64,000 nt of DNA, taken from NCBI GenBank assembly GCA_028693055.1, contig JAQUWD010000006.1, forward strand, positions 37,164-101,163, read 5' to 3'. Below are positions 16,169 through 24,711 of this stretch, one piece after another. The first letter of the stretch is position 1, and each line of letters starts with the position of its first letter. A program made the position numbers and the translations under genes. Under the pieces are notes generated by a model. That model ran no database searches. It worked only from the letters and a program-made list of their open reading frames with translations, and was not told the origin of the DNA. The DNA is from Eubacteriales bacterium. Its GTDB lineage: Bacteria > Bacillota > Clostridia > Christensenellales > Aristaeellaceae.

Positions 16169-17515
16169 TCAGGGGCAGAGAATCTCGCTGATGGTAGGAT
16201 GAGGATAAATCGTTTCCTCCATTTGGCCCTTGGTCAGACCAGCGCTACAGCAGGCCGTCAAGGTACCAATCATCTCTCCGGCGTGGGGACACATAAGCTG
16301 CGCGCCTAGCAGCTTTTCTGTTTCCTTTTCATAAACAAGCTTTGCAAAGCCTCTCTCCGCACCCTCTATGAGGGCCTTTCCATTAGCGGAGGTGAGGTTT
16401 TTGCTTACCGTTACCGCAATTCCCTTTTCCTTTGCCTCATCAGCGGTTAATCCTACCGAGGCGATTTCCGGACGGGTAAACACGCAGGAGGGAACGGCGC
16501 TCATGGCTTTGCAGTCAGCCACGCCAAACATAGCCTCCACGGCGTTCCTGCCCTCCGCCTCCGCAGCGTGAGCCAGCTGTATGCCGCCCAGCACCAGATC
16601 CCCCACGGCATACACGCCGCTCACCTTTGTTTCCCACCGTTCCGAAACCGGAATATAACCCCGTTGAAGCTCCATCGCCGCTTCCAGCTCAGGCGAAAGC
16701 AATCCGGCGGTCATGGGTCGGCGACCCGTGCATACCAGCACGCAGTCTCCCTCCGCGACGCTCTCCCCATCCTTCCCGGTAAAGATACAGCGAAGGCTTT
16801 CGCCTTCTTTTTCAATTCTTTGAACCATCGCCCCGGTATAAATCTGACAGCCGCGCTTTTTCAGGCTCATCTGCAGGCTTTGTCCAAGCTCCCGGTCGAG
16901 GGTGCTTAGCAGCCGAGGCAACGCTTCCACAATCGTTACCGCACGGCCTAGGTCAGTATAAATCTGAGCGAATTCCACGCCGATAACGCCGCCGCCGATG
17001 ATAATCAATCGTTGGCAGTCCACCCCATCGCCGGTCAGCAGCTCGTCGCTTGAAACGACGCCGGGTAGGTCTAGGCCCGGTATAGGCGGCTTGGCAGGGA
17101 TAGAGCCAGCAGCCAGCAGGATATGCTCCCCCTCCCAGCTTTCACCGTTCACCTTTACGGTATGCGCATCCGTTACTCTGCCCTCTCCGATGACTACCGT
17201 TACCTTCCCGCGCTTAAGCAAACCGGCAATCCCGTCCCGTAGCTGCTCCCGCACTTGGGTGGCATGACGGTGCATGGCGGTCATGGATACGGCGGCAGCA
17301 GCCGTCACCCCCAGCTCTTCGCCCTCCGCAGCAACGGTATGATAGAGATCAGCAGAACGCAAAAGCGCCTTGGTGGGGATACATCCCCGATTTAAGCAGG
17401 TTCCTCCCAATGCGTCCTTCTCCACCAACAAAACGGTTTTGTTCATGGCGGCGGCATGGAGAGCGGCAGTATAGCCGCCGGGGCCTCCGCCCACGACGAT
17501 GAGATCATAGCGCAT
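16169..17515 (-). CDS. lpdA: Dihydrolipoyl dehydrogenase (E3)
   Basis: FAD-dependent pyridine nucleotide-disulfide oxidoreductase that reoxidises dihydrolipoyl groups with NAD. 448 residues. FAD-binding VVGGGPGGYTAAL is at 7-19; the redox-active pair is C40 and C45 in GGTCLNRGCIPTKAL; NAD-binding IIGGGVIGVEF is central; the C-terminal YPHPTISE supplies the catalytic His and Glu for the partner subunit. It lacks an N-terminal lipoyl domain. Lies between a HAD phosphatase and an ATC-hydrolase gene on the minus strand. The nearby lplA (18354) supports a lipoyl-dependent complex, but no E1, E2 or glycine cleavage gene is in the window. Confidence 0.92.
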   Translation of the reverse strand: MRYDLIVVGGGPGGYTAALHAAAMNKTVLLVEKDALGGTCLNRGCIPTKALLRSADLYHTVAAEGEELGVTAAAAVSMTAMHRHATQVREQLRDGIAGLLKRGKVTVVIGEGRVTDAHTVKVNGESWEGEHILLAAGSIPAKPPIPGLDLPGVVSSDELLTGDGVDCQRLIIIGGGVIGVEFAQIYTDLGRAVTIVEALPRLLSTLDRELGQSLQMSLKKRGCQIYTGAMVQRIEKEGESLRCIFTGKDGESVAEGDCVLVCTGRRPMTAGLLSPELEAAMELQRGYIPVSERWETKVSGVYAVGDLVLGGIQLAHAAEAEGRNAVEAMFGVADCKAMSAVPSCVFTRPEIASVGLTADEAKEKGIAVTVSKNLTSANGKALIEGAERGFAKLVYEKETEKLLGAQLMCPHAGEMIGTLTACCSAGLTKGQMEETIYPHPTISEILCP

Positions 17516-17542
17516 AACGGCTCCTCCCTTTCCTAAAAAGAG

Positions 17543-18208
17543 TCAGTGCTTCTTCAAAATCCAATCCCGAAGCGCTTCGGGGGTGGCAAACAAATTTTCA
17601 GCCCCCGCCTTGCGCAGATGCTCCTCCGAGCGAAAGCCCCACAGCACGGCGGCACAGTCCACACCCGCATTTCGAGCGGTTTCCACATCTACGTCGCTGT
17701 CCCCCACATACAAGGTCTCCGCCGGGGACGCGCCGAGCGATTCCATTACCCGCAGCACCGTATCCGGCTCCGGCTTGCGGCGCACGCCCTCCTGCTCGCC
17801 AATCGCTTCATCAATTGCTTCGGAAAAATAAGTGCGGCACAGCGCCTTCACATTGGGGTCGTTCTTATTGGATACCACCGCCAGCTTACGCTTTGCCTTT
17901 CGCAAAGCCGTCAACAGCTCCGGCACGCCGGGATAGGGCGCGGTGGAATCATTGTTATGTAACGCATAATAATTCGAAAAAGCTTGCAAAGTCATGGTAT
18001 ATGCCTCGGGGTCTGCATTCGCCTCGGCGGGTAAAGCGCGGGAAATCAGCTTCCCGATGCCGTTGCCCACAAAGCCCTTTACCTCTTCTAAGGTGCGCTC
18101 TCCAAAGCCGCCTTCCCTCAGCGCTTGGTTCACCGCATTAGTAAGGTCCTCCAACGTATCCAGTAGCGTGCCGTCCAAATCAAAAATGACCGTTGTATAT
18201 TTCTTCAT
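17543..18208 (-). CDS. HAD-superfamily phosphatase, phosphoglycolate-phosphatase-like
   Basis: 221-residue HAD subfamily IA hydrolase. Motif I is FDLDGTLLDT, with nucleophile and acid Asp at about 10 and 12; an alpha-helical cap follows (VKGFVGNGIGKLI), then motif II VVSNK and motif IV YVGDSDVDVETARNAG. The ATG at 18208 is preferred since GGAGG lies 8 nt upstream; the ATG at 18214 would be only 2 nt from that site. First gene of the HAD-lpd-ATCH operon under the promoter at 18232-18260. Substrate is unproven; small sugar phosphates, phosphoglycolate or pyrophosphate are possible. Confidence 0.85.
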   Translation of the reverse strand: MKKYTTVIFDLDGTLLDTLEDLTNAVNQALREGGFGERTLEEVKGFVGNGIGKLISRALPAEANADPEAYTMTLQAFSNYYALHNNDSTAPYPGVPELLTALRKAKRKLAVVSNKNDPNVKALCRTYFSEAIDEAIGEQEGVRRKPEPDTVLRVMESLGASPAETLYVGDSDVDVETARNAGVDCAAVLWGFRSEEHLRKAGAENLFATPEALRDWILKKH

Positions 18209-18231
18209 TGTCATGCCCTCCGAACCCCTGC

Positions 18232-18260
18232 ATCATACCACCGAATGGAGCCGGACGCAA
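18232..18260 (-). promoter_or_regulatory. Promoter of the HAD-lpd-ATC hydrolase operon
   Basis: Minus strand: TTGCGT, 17-nt spacer, TATGAT, 24 nt from the start at 18208. Confidence 0.65.
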
Positions 18261-18353
18261 CCGTCTCCCCTTGCAGGAAAAGCAGATCGCTTCGGCGAAT
18301 AAAAAAATGATTGTCTAATTCACGTTAAAACCGCTAAGGGAAGGCTGTCAACT

Positions 18354-19388
18354 ATGATACGACGCACCGCCTGCCTGATTGCCCGGGGCAACAACCCATA
18401 CCGCAATCTGGCCATTGAGAAGCACCTTATGGATACGCTGCCGGAAAACACGGCTGTTTTGTACCTGAGCCAAAACCGGCACACCATCATCGTGGGACGA
18501 AACCAGAATCCATGGCATGAATGCAAGGTGGATTCCTTTTTGGAGTCCGGCGGTTCCATCGCCCGAAGGGTAAGCGGCGGCGGCGTCAGCTATCAGGATA
18601 TGGGTGCGCTTAATTTTAGCCTCATTGTGCCCAAGACGGATTTTGATATTCCCAGACAGCTGGCTATGCTCGCGTCCGCCGTTTCGTCCCTGAACATAAC
18701 CGCTCAAATCGGCCTCAAAAGCTGCCTAATGGCTGGCGGGCGCGTTTTTGGAAGCAACGCCTTTTATAAATCCGGCTCCGCAGCCATCCATCATGGCACC
18801 TTGCTGTTTCAGACTACCATGGATGTGATGGAGCACTATTTGAAGCCCCGCAACAAACAGCCCATGACCCCTGAGGATCCGCCTTTGCGCGCCCGCATGG
18901 TTAATTTGCAGGAGCTGAACCCGTCGCTTACGCTACAGTCGCTGGAGCAGTCCGTCTGCCGCACCTTTGCCTCGGCTTTTCGGGCAGAGCCCGCTTGGCT
19001 GGACGAGCGCATACTGGATAGCGGAACCATCGACGGCTTATGCTCCCAATTTGAAAATCCCGGGTGGATTTACCCGGAAAATGTGAATTACGATTTCTCG
19101 GTTGAGGAACGCTTTCCTTGGGGAAGCGTCACCATTCTTTTACTACGGGAAAACGGCCTAATCCGCGCGGCTAAACTGTTTTCCGATGCGATGGAGGCGG
19201 CGCTGTTCCTCAGAATCGAGCAAAGCCTGATCGGCTGCCCCTTTTTAATCGGAGCCATTACCACCCGGTTTGAGCAAAAGCTGGAGCTTTTGCGGGATAC
19301 CCGGCTTTTACAGATCGCCGGGGATGTATGCACCTTGCTTTGCGGACGAATCCGCGCCATGGATCGGGACGGCGGCAAGGAAAGCTAA
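18354..19388 (+). CDS. lplA: Lipoate-protein ligase A family protein, conserved Lys missing
   Basis: Lipoate ligases activate lipoate with ATP and attach it to E2 or GcvH lipoyl domains. The 344 residues comprise an N-terminal BPL/LPL domain (about 1-240) and a C-terminal accessory domain (about 250-340). Family motifs: NPYRNLAIE, VGRNQNPWHECK, ARRVSGGGVSYQDMGALNFS and HHGTLLF. At the usual GRKFSGNAF motif this protein reads GRVFGSNAF (129-137), so the Lys that normally contacts the acyl-adenylate is Val131. It may be inactive, use another Lys, or have changed role. Divergent from the lpd operon, which supports a lipoate link. Confidence 0.82.
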   Translation: MIRRTACLIARGNNPYRNLAIEKHLMDTLPENTAVLYLSQNRHTIIVGRNQNPWHECKVDSFLESGGSIARRVSGGGVSYQDMGALNFSLIVPKTDFDIPRQLAMLASAVSSLNITAQIGLKSCLMAGGRVFGSNAFYKSGSAAIHHGTLLFQTTMDVMEHYLKPRNKQPMTPEDPPLRARMVNLQELNPSLTLQSLEQSVCRTFASAFRAEPAWLDERILDSGTIDGLCSQFENPGWIYPENVNYDFSVEERFPWGSVTILLLRENGLIRAAKLFSDAMEAALFLRIEQSLIGCPFLIGAITTRFEQKLELLRDTRLLQIAGDVCTLLCGRIRAMDRDGGKES

Positions 19389-19391
19389 CGG

Positions 19392-20315
19392 TCAGCAACG
19401 CTCCTTTGCGATATAGATGGGCCGCTTCTTGGTTTCCAGATAGGTCTTGCTCAAGTACTGCCCCAATACGCCAACGCTGAACAGCTGTATGCCGCCCAAA
19501 AGCAAAATGATGCAAATCAACGCGGGGAAGCCTGCCACCGGATCCCCCCAAAAGATCGTTTTAATCAAAAAATATAACATCAATAAAAAGGCCAGTAGGC
19601 AGAAGACAACGCCCATAACAGAGGCCAGCGCTAAGGGCGCGGTGGAAAAGCCGATGATTCCGTCGATGGAATACACCAGCAGCTTCCAAAAGTTCCACTT
19701 GGTTTCTCCTGCCACTCGCTCCACATTTTCATATTCCAGCCATTTGGTCTGGTAGCCCACCCAGCTGAAAAGGCCCTTGGAAAAGCGGCTAACTTCCTTA
19801 AGCTCTAAAATGCTGTTTACCATTTGGCGGGTCATCAGGCGAAAATCCCGTGCGCCGTCCACAATTTCCGTTTTGGAGATATGGTTGATCAGTTTATAAA
19901 ACTGCCGGGCAAAAAAGCTGCGCACCTTCGGCTCCCCCTTACGGGTTACCCGACGAGTAGCAACGCAGTCAAAGCCCTCCTGCTCGATGCCCTCAAGCAT
20001 CTGAGGAAGCAGCTCCGGCGGGTCCTGAAGATCCACATCCATAATGGCGATATAATCGCCCTGCGCCGCTTCCAGCCCCGCAAACATGGCGCTCTCCTTC
20101 CCGAAATTACGGGAAAAGCTGATATAGTGAACCCGCTCATCCCTGTCCCGAAGCGCACGGAAGGCGGCCAGCGTGCCGTCCTTACTGCCGTCATCTACAA
20201 AAATAAGCTCAAATTCTACCGCCATGTCGGCGGTTTTTTGGATAAACGTTTCGTAAAAAAGGGGAGTTGCCGCCTCCTCATTATAGCAAGGCACAATAAC
20301 GCTAAGCTTCTTCAT
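19392..20315 (-). CDS. Glycosyltransferase family 2, GtrB/DPM1-like with two C-terminal helices
   Basis: 307 residues. The GT-A domain (1-225) begins LSVIVPCYNEEAATPLFY; FVDDGSKDGT and the metal-binding region AIMDVDLQDPPELLPQM are standard for polyprenyl-phosphate glycosyltransferases. Two membrane helices near 230-255 and 265-292 anchor it. Such enzymes transfer glucose or another hexose from a nucleotide sugar to undecaprenyl phosphate for later use outside the cell. Converges with lplA, 3 nt apart. No flippase or acceptor glycosyltransferase is adjacent. Confidence 0.88.
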   Translation of the reverse strand: MKKLSVIVPCYNEEAATPLFYETFIQKTADMAVEFELIFVDDGSKDGTLAAFRALRDRDERVHYISFSRNFGKESAMFAGLEAAQGDYIAIMDVDLQDPPELLPQMLEGIEQEGFDCVATRRVTRKGEPKVRSFFARQFYKLINHISKTEIVDGARDFRLMTRQMVNSILELKEVSRFSKGLFSWVGYQTKWLEYENVERVAGETKWNFWKLLVYSIDGIIGFSTAPLALASVMGVVFCLLAFLLMLYFLIKTIFWGDPVAGFPALICIILLLGGIQLFSVGVLGQYLSKTYLETKKRPIYIAKERC

Positions 20316-20393
20316 TTGCAGTGTCCTTTCCTGATATGGTTTGGCTGGAACATTGGTAAGTCCTGTCCGTTAACTGCATCTCGACGGTCTTTA

Positions 20394-20413
20394 GATCACC
20401 TGTCTTGGTGATC
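20394..20413 (-). terminator. Short stem-loop after the secreted-protein gene
   Basis: GATCACC and GGTGATC pair perfectly around TGTCTT, 5 nt after the stop at 20419. No clear T-tract follows, so it may be a weak terminator or an mRNA 3-prime stabiliser. Confidence 0.45.
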
Positions 20414-20418
20414 GACCT

Positions 20419-21090
20419 TTACGGCAGCATCTGGAAAAACGCCGATGCAGGGTCTTGTCCTTCGGTAAAGGCAGCCTCTGCTTCCTCCCCGCGCCAAGAG
20501 AAGCTGTCCTTTAATTGGGCAAGAACCTCCAAATCCTCTGTTAGCTCCCGTGCCTCCTGCGAATCTTCGCTATAAAGAGAGGAATCGGGCTGCACCGTCC
20601 ACAGCTCCATCAACGCGTTTTCGCGATAAAAGGCTTCCCCCAACGCGGAGAGGGTCAAGGGTGCATCACCGCCCAATGTCATCGGCGTGCGGATACGTAC
20701 GCCGTCAAAGCCATAGCAGTTTTCTGCCGTAATCAGCGGCGCATCTACCTCTATGCCCCCCGTCTCGCTAGCCAAGCTAGCGGCAATTTGGGGCCACGCA
20801 TCCAGCAACGTTTGCGCCGATCCGTTTTCCCCGGTAAGCGTGCTAGAAACGCTTAATAGCACCCTGCCGTTGGGCATGATAAAAAGATAAACGGACGAGC
20901 TGCTATTTGCATTGCCCATTACCGTATACATCGGCTGCAATCCGTCCGGCGCAGGAAAATAACGCAAATCCATAGGCATGCAGATTTCAACGTTCGCAGG
21001 TTGGGTAAAGGTCAGGATCGCATCCTCCGCCGCTGCCCAGCCGCTGAACGAAAGTAACAGCACAAGCAGTGCCGCCATTCCTTTTTTCAC
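20419..21090 (-). CDS. Secreted protein of unknown function
   Basis: 223 residues. A Sec signal peptide is clear (MKKGMAALLVLLLSF, cleavage probably after GWAAA), with no lipobox Cys. The mature part starts DAILTFTQPANVEICMPMDL and looks like a small globular beta-rich extracellular domain; no known family was recognised. A GTG start at 21090 follows GAGGGG. It has its own promoter (21133-21161) and lies back-to-back with the TetR-MATE operon, but nothing ties it to that operon. Function unknown. Confidence 0.75.
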   Translation of the reverse strand: MKKGMAALLVLLLSFSGWAAAEDAILTFTQPANVEICMPMDLRYFPAPDGLQPMYTVMGNANSSSSVYLFIMPNGRVLLSVSSTLTGENGSAQTLLDAWPQIAASLASETGGIEVDAPLITAENCYGFDGVRIRTPMTLGGDAPLTLSALGEAFYRENALMELWTVQPDSSLYSEDSQEARELTEDLEVLAQLKDSFSWRGEEAEAAFTEGQDPASAFFQMLP

Positions 21091-21132
21091 TTTCCCCTCG
21101 CCCCCGTATCTTTCGTTTGTTTAACCAAAAAC

Positions 21133-21161
21133 ATTGTATCATGAAGCCCAAGGGTTTACAA
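21133..21161 (-). promoter_or_regulatory. Promoter of the secreted-protein gene
   Basis: Minus strand: TTGTAA, 17-nt spacer, TACAAT, 42 nt before the GTG start. Confidence 0.75.
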
Positions 21162-21219
21162 ATGGAAATGCCGGGGAACGTGCAAAAATGTCGCTATTGT
21201 AAACAAGCAAGCATCAATA

Positions 21220-21270
21220 TTGACCAGTTGGTCCATTTGTGCTATTCTCCTAAAAGCAGACTAGTTGGTT
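21220..21270 (+). promoter_or_regulatory. TetR-MATE operon promoter with two operator-like repeats
   Basis: TTGACC (21220-21225), 17-nt spacer, TATTCT (21243-21248). The palindrome GACCAGTTGGTC (21222-21233) overlaps the -35 element; a related copy, GACTAGTTGGTT, lies at 21259-21270 just after the expected transcription start. This arrangement suits autorepression by the TetR protein encoded next. Confidence 0.72.
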
Positions 21271-21288
21271 TGTTTTTAGGAGGTATCT

Positions 21289-21906
21289 ATGAAAAGAGAG
21301 GAAAAAAACCTAATCAGCCGCGAAAAAATTATCACAGCGGCGCAAAAGGAATTCGCTGAAAAGGGCTATGGACTCAGCTCCGTCAATACAATCTGTGCCG
21401 AAGGCGCTATCTCCAAGGGGATTTTATATCATTATTTCAAGGATAAGGACGAGGTCTATCTACAATGCGTCCGCGAGTGCTTTGATCATCTAACCACCTA
21501 TCTTCGCGACCATGCTCAAGAATTGCGCGGTTCCATCACAGAACAGCTGGATGCGTATTTTTCCATCAGGAACCGCTATTTCAGCGAGCACCGGGAGCAG
21601 CAGCGCATCTTCTGCGAGGCGGTCATTTCCCCGCCGAAGCATTTAGCAACTGAAATTGCTAAAAGTAAGGAACCCCTCGATCAGTTTAATATCGAAACGC
21701 TCCAAAAGATTCTCTCGCTGGCCAAGCTGCGCAGCGGCGTGAGCATAGCAGAGGTTGTGGATACCTTCCGCAGCTATCAGGATTTTATAAACGCTCGTTT
21801 TCAGATGCTTGACAGTTCCTTTTTAGACACGGAGAAACGCGACGCCTTTTGTCATAAGGCCATTTTGATTTTGTTGTATGGGGTGATCACCCCGGAGAGG
21901 GAGTAG
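21289..21906 (+). CDS. TetR/AcrR family transcriptional regulator
   Basis: 205 residues. The N-terminal helix-turn-helix (about 8-55) reads REKIITAAQKEFAEKGYG, then ISKGILYHYFKDKDEVYLQC, the standard TetR pattern. The C-terminal ligand-binding helices are divergent, as is usual. AGGAGG lies upstream of the ATG. It is followed after 4 nt by a MATE efflux gene, so it most likely represses its own operon until a toxic ligand binds. The palindrome pair in the promoter is the likely binding site. Confidence 0.9.
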   Translation: MKREEKNLISREKIITAAQKEFAEKGYGLSSVNTICAEGAISKGILYHYFKDKDEVYLQCVRECFDHLTTYLRDHAQELRGSITEQLDAYFSIRNRYFSEHREQQRIFCEAVISPPKHLATEIAKSKEPLDQFNIETLQKILSLAKLRSGVSIAEVVDTFRSYQDFINARFQMLDSSFLDTEKRDAFCHKAILILLYGVITPERE

Positions 21907-21910
21907 CAAA

Positions 21911-23272
21911 ATGAATCGTCCAGAGGTCGTTCTTGCGCAAATGCAGCCGTCCAAGGCAATTGTCAAGCTAGCCATTCCCGCCACACTGGCGCTGCTGGCA
22001 AAAGCCGTCTATAATATTGTGGACACCGCCTATATCGGCATGCTGCATTCCGATACCGCACTAGCCGCAGTAGGCGTTACGCTGCCGCTGCTATTAATCA
22101 TGGTATCCCTTGAAAATATTTTGGCTTCAGGTGCGGCGGTGCTGGCGGGTCGCCAGCTGGGAGCCGGTGATCAAAGCGGCGCGAGCACCACAGCCACCAC
22201 CATTATCGGGCTGTCCGTTGGCATTGGCGCAGCGATTTGCGTATTCGGCCTGCTCTTTATGGAGCCTCTACTGCGCTCCTTCGGCGCGTCGGACGCGGTT
22301 TTACCCCAAGCGAAGGAGTATGCCTTCTGGATGTTCATCGCCGCGCTGGCCAACCTTCCGGCGCAAAGCATGAACTGTGCCGCTCGAGCGGAGTCCTCCG
22401 TCAAAATTTCCTCCATTGCCGTTATTACGGGTGCGGCGCTCAATGTGGTATTAGATCCATTTTTCATGTTTGATTGGGGCTTGGGCATGGGCGTGAGCGG
22501 CGCTTCTCTCGCCACGACCGTATCTCAGTTCGTTACCTTTGGCATATTAGGATGGTTCTATCTAAGCAATCAATCCGTTCTCAAGCTGAAGCCGCGATTT
22601 TTCCACCCCAGCTGGAAGCTGCTGAAAACGGTCGCGCTTATCGGCGTTCCTACGGCGGTGATTCAGATTTGTCTGGCGTTGGCAACCTCGCTAACCAACA
22701 TCGCGGCGGCAGGCCTGCCGGATTCCGACCTGATTATTGCGGCTTATGGCGTAGTGCAGCGGCTGGTGCTGATCGGCTGTTATGTGGTGATGGGGCTTAT
22801 GCAGGGCTATCAGCCAGTAGCCGCCTACGCATTTGGATCCAAAAATGAGGATCGCTTTCACGTCTCCGTACGCTACGCCTTAAAAGCCTCTCTGCTGCTA
22901 ACCGTTCTAGTGGAGGCGGCGTACATTCTTCTCTCTCGTCCACTGATTATGCTGTTCAATCAGAACCCAGCGGTGATCGACTATGGCAGGAAGCTTCTCA
23001 TTTCACAGGTTGCGCTGTATCCAGCCTTCGGTCTGTGCTATATGATGACCATTACCTACCAAACCATCGGCTCGTCCAAATACGGTCTATTTCTGTCGTT
23101 GATTCGTCAGGGTCTGTTCTATGTTCCCTTTATCCTGCTGCTGCCCGGACTTCTGGGCGTTACCGGCGTTTATCTTGCTCAGCCTGCCGCCGATCTCCTG
23201 ACGCTGGCGGTATGCGCGCTATCCATCGCGCCGATGAAGCGTCAAGCCAGCAAATCCATTGAGAATCGCTAA
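21911..23272 (+). CDS. MATE family efflux transporter
   Basis: 453 residues with twelve predicted helices in two homologous halves, typical for MATE. The opening SKAIVKLAIPATLALLAKAV, then VYNIVDTAYIGML, matches the DinF/NorM group. MATE pumps export drugs, dyes or metabolites by sodium or proton antiport. It is co-transcribed with the upstream TetR gene (stop and start 4 nt apart), which suggests inducible drug efflux. Substrate unknown. Confidence 0.92.
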   Translation: MNRPEVVLAQMQPSKAIVKLAIPATLALLAKAVYNIVDTAYIGMLHSDTALAAVGVTLPLLLIMVSLENILASGAAVLAGRQLGAGDQSGASTTATTIIGLSVGIGAAICVFGLLFMEPLLRSFGASDAVLPQAKEYAFWMFIAALANLPAQSMNCAARAESSVKISSIAVITGAALNVVLDPFFMFDWGLGMGVSGASLATTVSQFVTFGILGWFYLSNQSVLKLKPRFFHPSWKLLKTVALIGVPTAVIQICLALATSLTNIAAAGLPDSDLIIAAYGVVQRLVLIGCYVVMGLMQGYQPVAAYAFGSKNEDRFHVSVRYALKASLLLTVLVEAAYILLSRPLIMLFNQNPAVIDYGRKLLISQVALYPAFGLCYMMTITYQTIGSSKYGLFLSLIRQGLFYVPFILLLPGLLGVTGVYLAQPAADLLTLAVCALSIAPMKRQASKSIENR

Positions 23273-23313
23273 ACCCGCCCTAGAGGTATGCTTTTATCCG
23301 GGCTTCTCCCCCA

Positions 23314-23342
23314 TTGACTTTCCGTTTGCAAATCGGTATCAT
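23314..23342 (+). promoter_or_regulatory. Promoter of the MFS-GDPD operon
   Basis: TTGACT, 17-nt spacer, TATCAT, 50 nt before the ATG at 23393. Confidence 0.75.
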
Positions 23343-23392
23343 TTGAACAACCGGGTTTTCGGTATGTTCACACAAAGGTCGGAGGAATGCGT

Positions 23393-24709
23393 ATGAAGCT
23401 CAACTACAAGCGTACCATTTTGGTGGGGTTTGCCTTTCTTTCCATCTGCGCCTTTTGGCAGATGTATGACAGCGTGGTGCCGCTGGTTTTGAAAAACACC
23501 TTTCACATGCGGGACGACATTGCCGGCGTCATCATGGCGCTGGATAATGTTTTGGCGCTGTTCATGCTGCCCTTCTTCGGCAAGCTGTCCGACCGCTGCC
23601 ATACGAAGCTCGGCAAGCGCATTCCCTTTATTTTGGGCGGCACGGCAGTATCGGTCGTACTAATGAATTTACTGCCCTATGCGGACAATCAATCCAATTT
23701 TCTGCTGTTCATCATTGCGCTGGGCGCTTTGCTGATCGCCATGGGCACCTACCGTTCCCCCGCCGTGGCCTTGATGCCGGACGTTACCCCCAAGCCCCTA
23801 CGCAGCAAGGGCAACGCCATCATCAATCTCATGGGCGCGCTGGGCGGCGTATACACGCTGGCCGTCACCGGCTTTGCCGTACACATTGGCTCTACCGGCC
23901 GTAACGATTATACGACGCTCTTTCTGTCCGTCTCCTTGCTAATGGTCGCGGCGGTGGTTGTCCTGCTATGCTGCATCCGTGAAAACAAGCTAAGCAAGGA
24001 AATCTCCGACATGGAAGCGGCTGAAGCGGCTGCAACGGCAGCCCCCGCAGCGGAAAGTGCACCTCACAAGAGCGAATCCGGCTTCCGCTCGCTGGAGCCC
24101 TCCCTTCGAAAAAGCTTGCTCCTCATCCTTTGCTCCGTATCCCTCTGGTTCATGGGCTACAACGCGGTAACAACCGCCTTTACCAAATATGTAAGCGTAC
24201 AATGGGGCTATGACATCAAATCCGCCTCCCTGTGCCTGATGGTAGCCACCGTAGGCGCAGTGATCAGCTATCTGCCCGTGGGAATGCTGTCCAGCAAATT
24301 CGGCCGTAAGCGGATGATTCAGGTAGGCGTGCTGCTGCTAGCGCTTTGCTTCGGAATCGCCGGTTTCTTTACTACCTTCCATCCCGCCGTATACGTTGTG
24401 TTCGCGCTGGTGGGCGCTGCTTGGGCCTTGATCAACGTCAACTCCTACCCCATGGTGGTAGAGATCAGCAAATCCGGCGATATCGGCAAGTTTACCGGCT
24501 ACTACTACACCTTCTCCATGGCAGCGCAGATCGTAACCCCGATATTAAGCGGCATATTGCTGGAAAACGTGGGCTACTATACCCTAATGCCCTATGCCAC
24601 CATCATGGTGCTTTTATCCTTTGTTACCATCTCCCTTACCAAGCATGGCGACAACCGCCCCGAGCCGCCTAAAAGCAAGCTAGAAGCCTTTGATGTGGGA
24701 GATGACTGA
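23393..24709 (+). CDS. MFS transporter, SLC45/sugar-symporter-like
   Basis: 438 residues with twelve predicted helices and a hydrophilic central loop (about 198-230, Ala/Glu-rich). The loop between helices 2 and 3, GKLSDRCHTKLGKRIPFI, fits the MFS motif of SLC45-like sucrose and GPH-type glycoside carriers, so sugar or glycoside uptake is likely but unproven. ATG at 23393 is chosen because GGAGG is 7 nt upstream; the ATG at 23387 is too close. It is followed after 2 nt by a glycerophosphodiesterase gene. That link could mean uptake of a glycerol-linked compound. Confidence 0.82.
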   Translation: MKLNYKRTILVGFAFLSICAFWQMYDSVVPLVLKNTFHMRDDIAGVIMALDNVLALFMLPFFGKLSDRCHTKLGKRIPFILGGTAVSVVLMNLLPYADNQSNFLLFIIALGALLIAMGTYRSPAVALMPDVTPKPLRSKGNAIINLMGALGGVYTLAVTGFAVHIGSTGRNDYTTLFLSVSLLMVAAVVVLLCCIRENKLSKEISDMEAAEAAATAAPAAESAPHKSESGFRSLEPSLRKSLLLILCSVSLWFMGYNAVTTAFTKYVSVQWGYDIKSASLCLMVATVGAVISYLPVGMLSSKFGRKRMIQVGVLLLALCFGIAGFFTTFHPAVYVVFALVGAAWALINVNSYPMVVEISKSGDIGKFTGYYYTFSMAAQIVTPILSGILLENVGYYTLMPYATIMVLLSFVTISLTKHGDNRPEPPKSKLEAFDVGDD

Positions 24710-24711
24710 GC

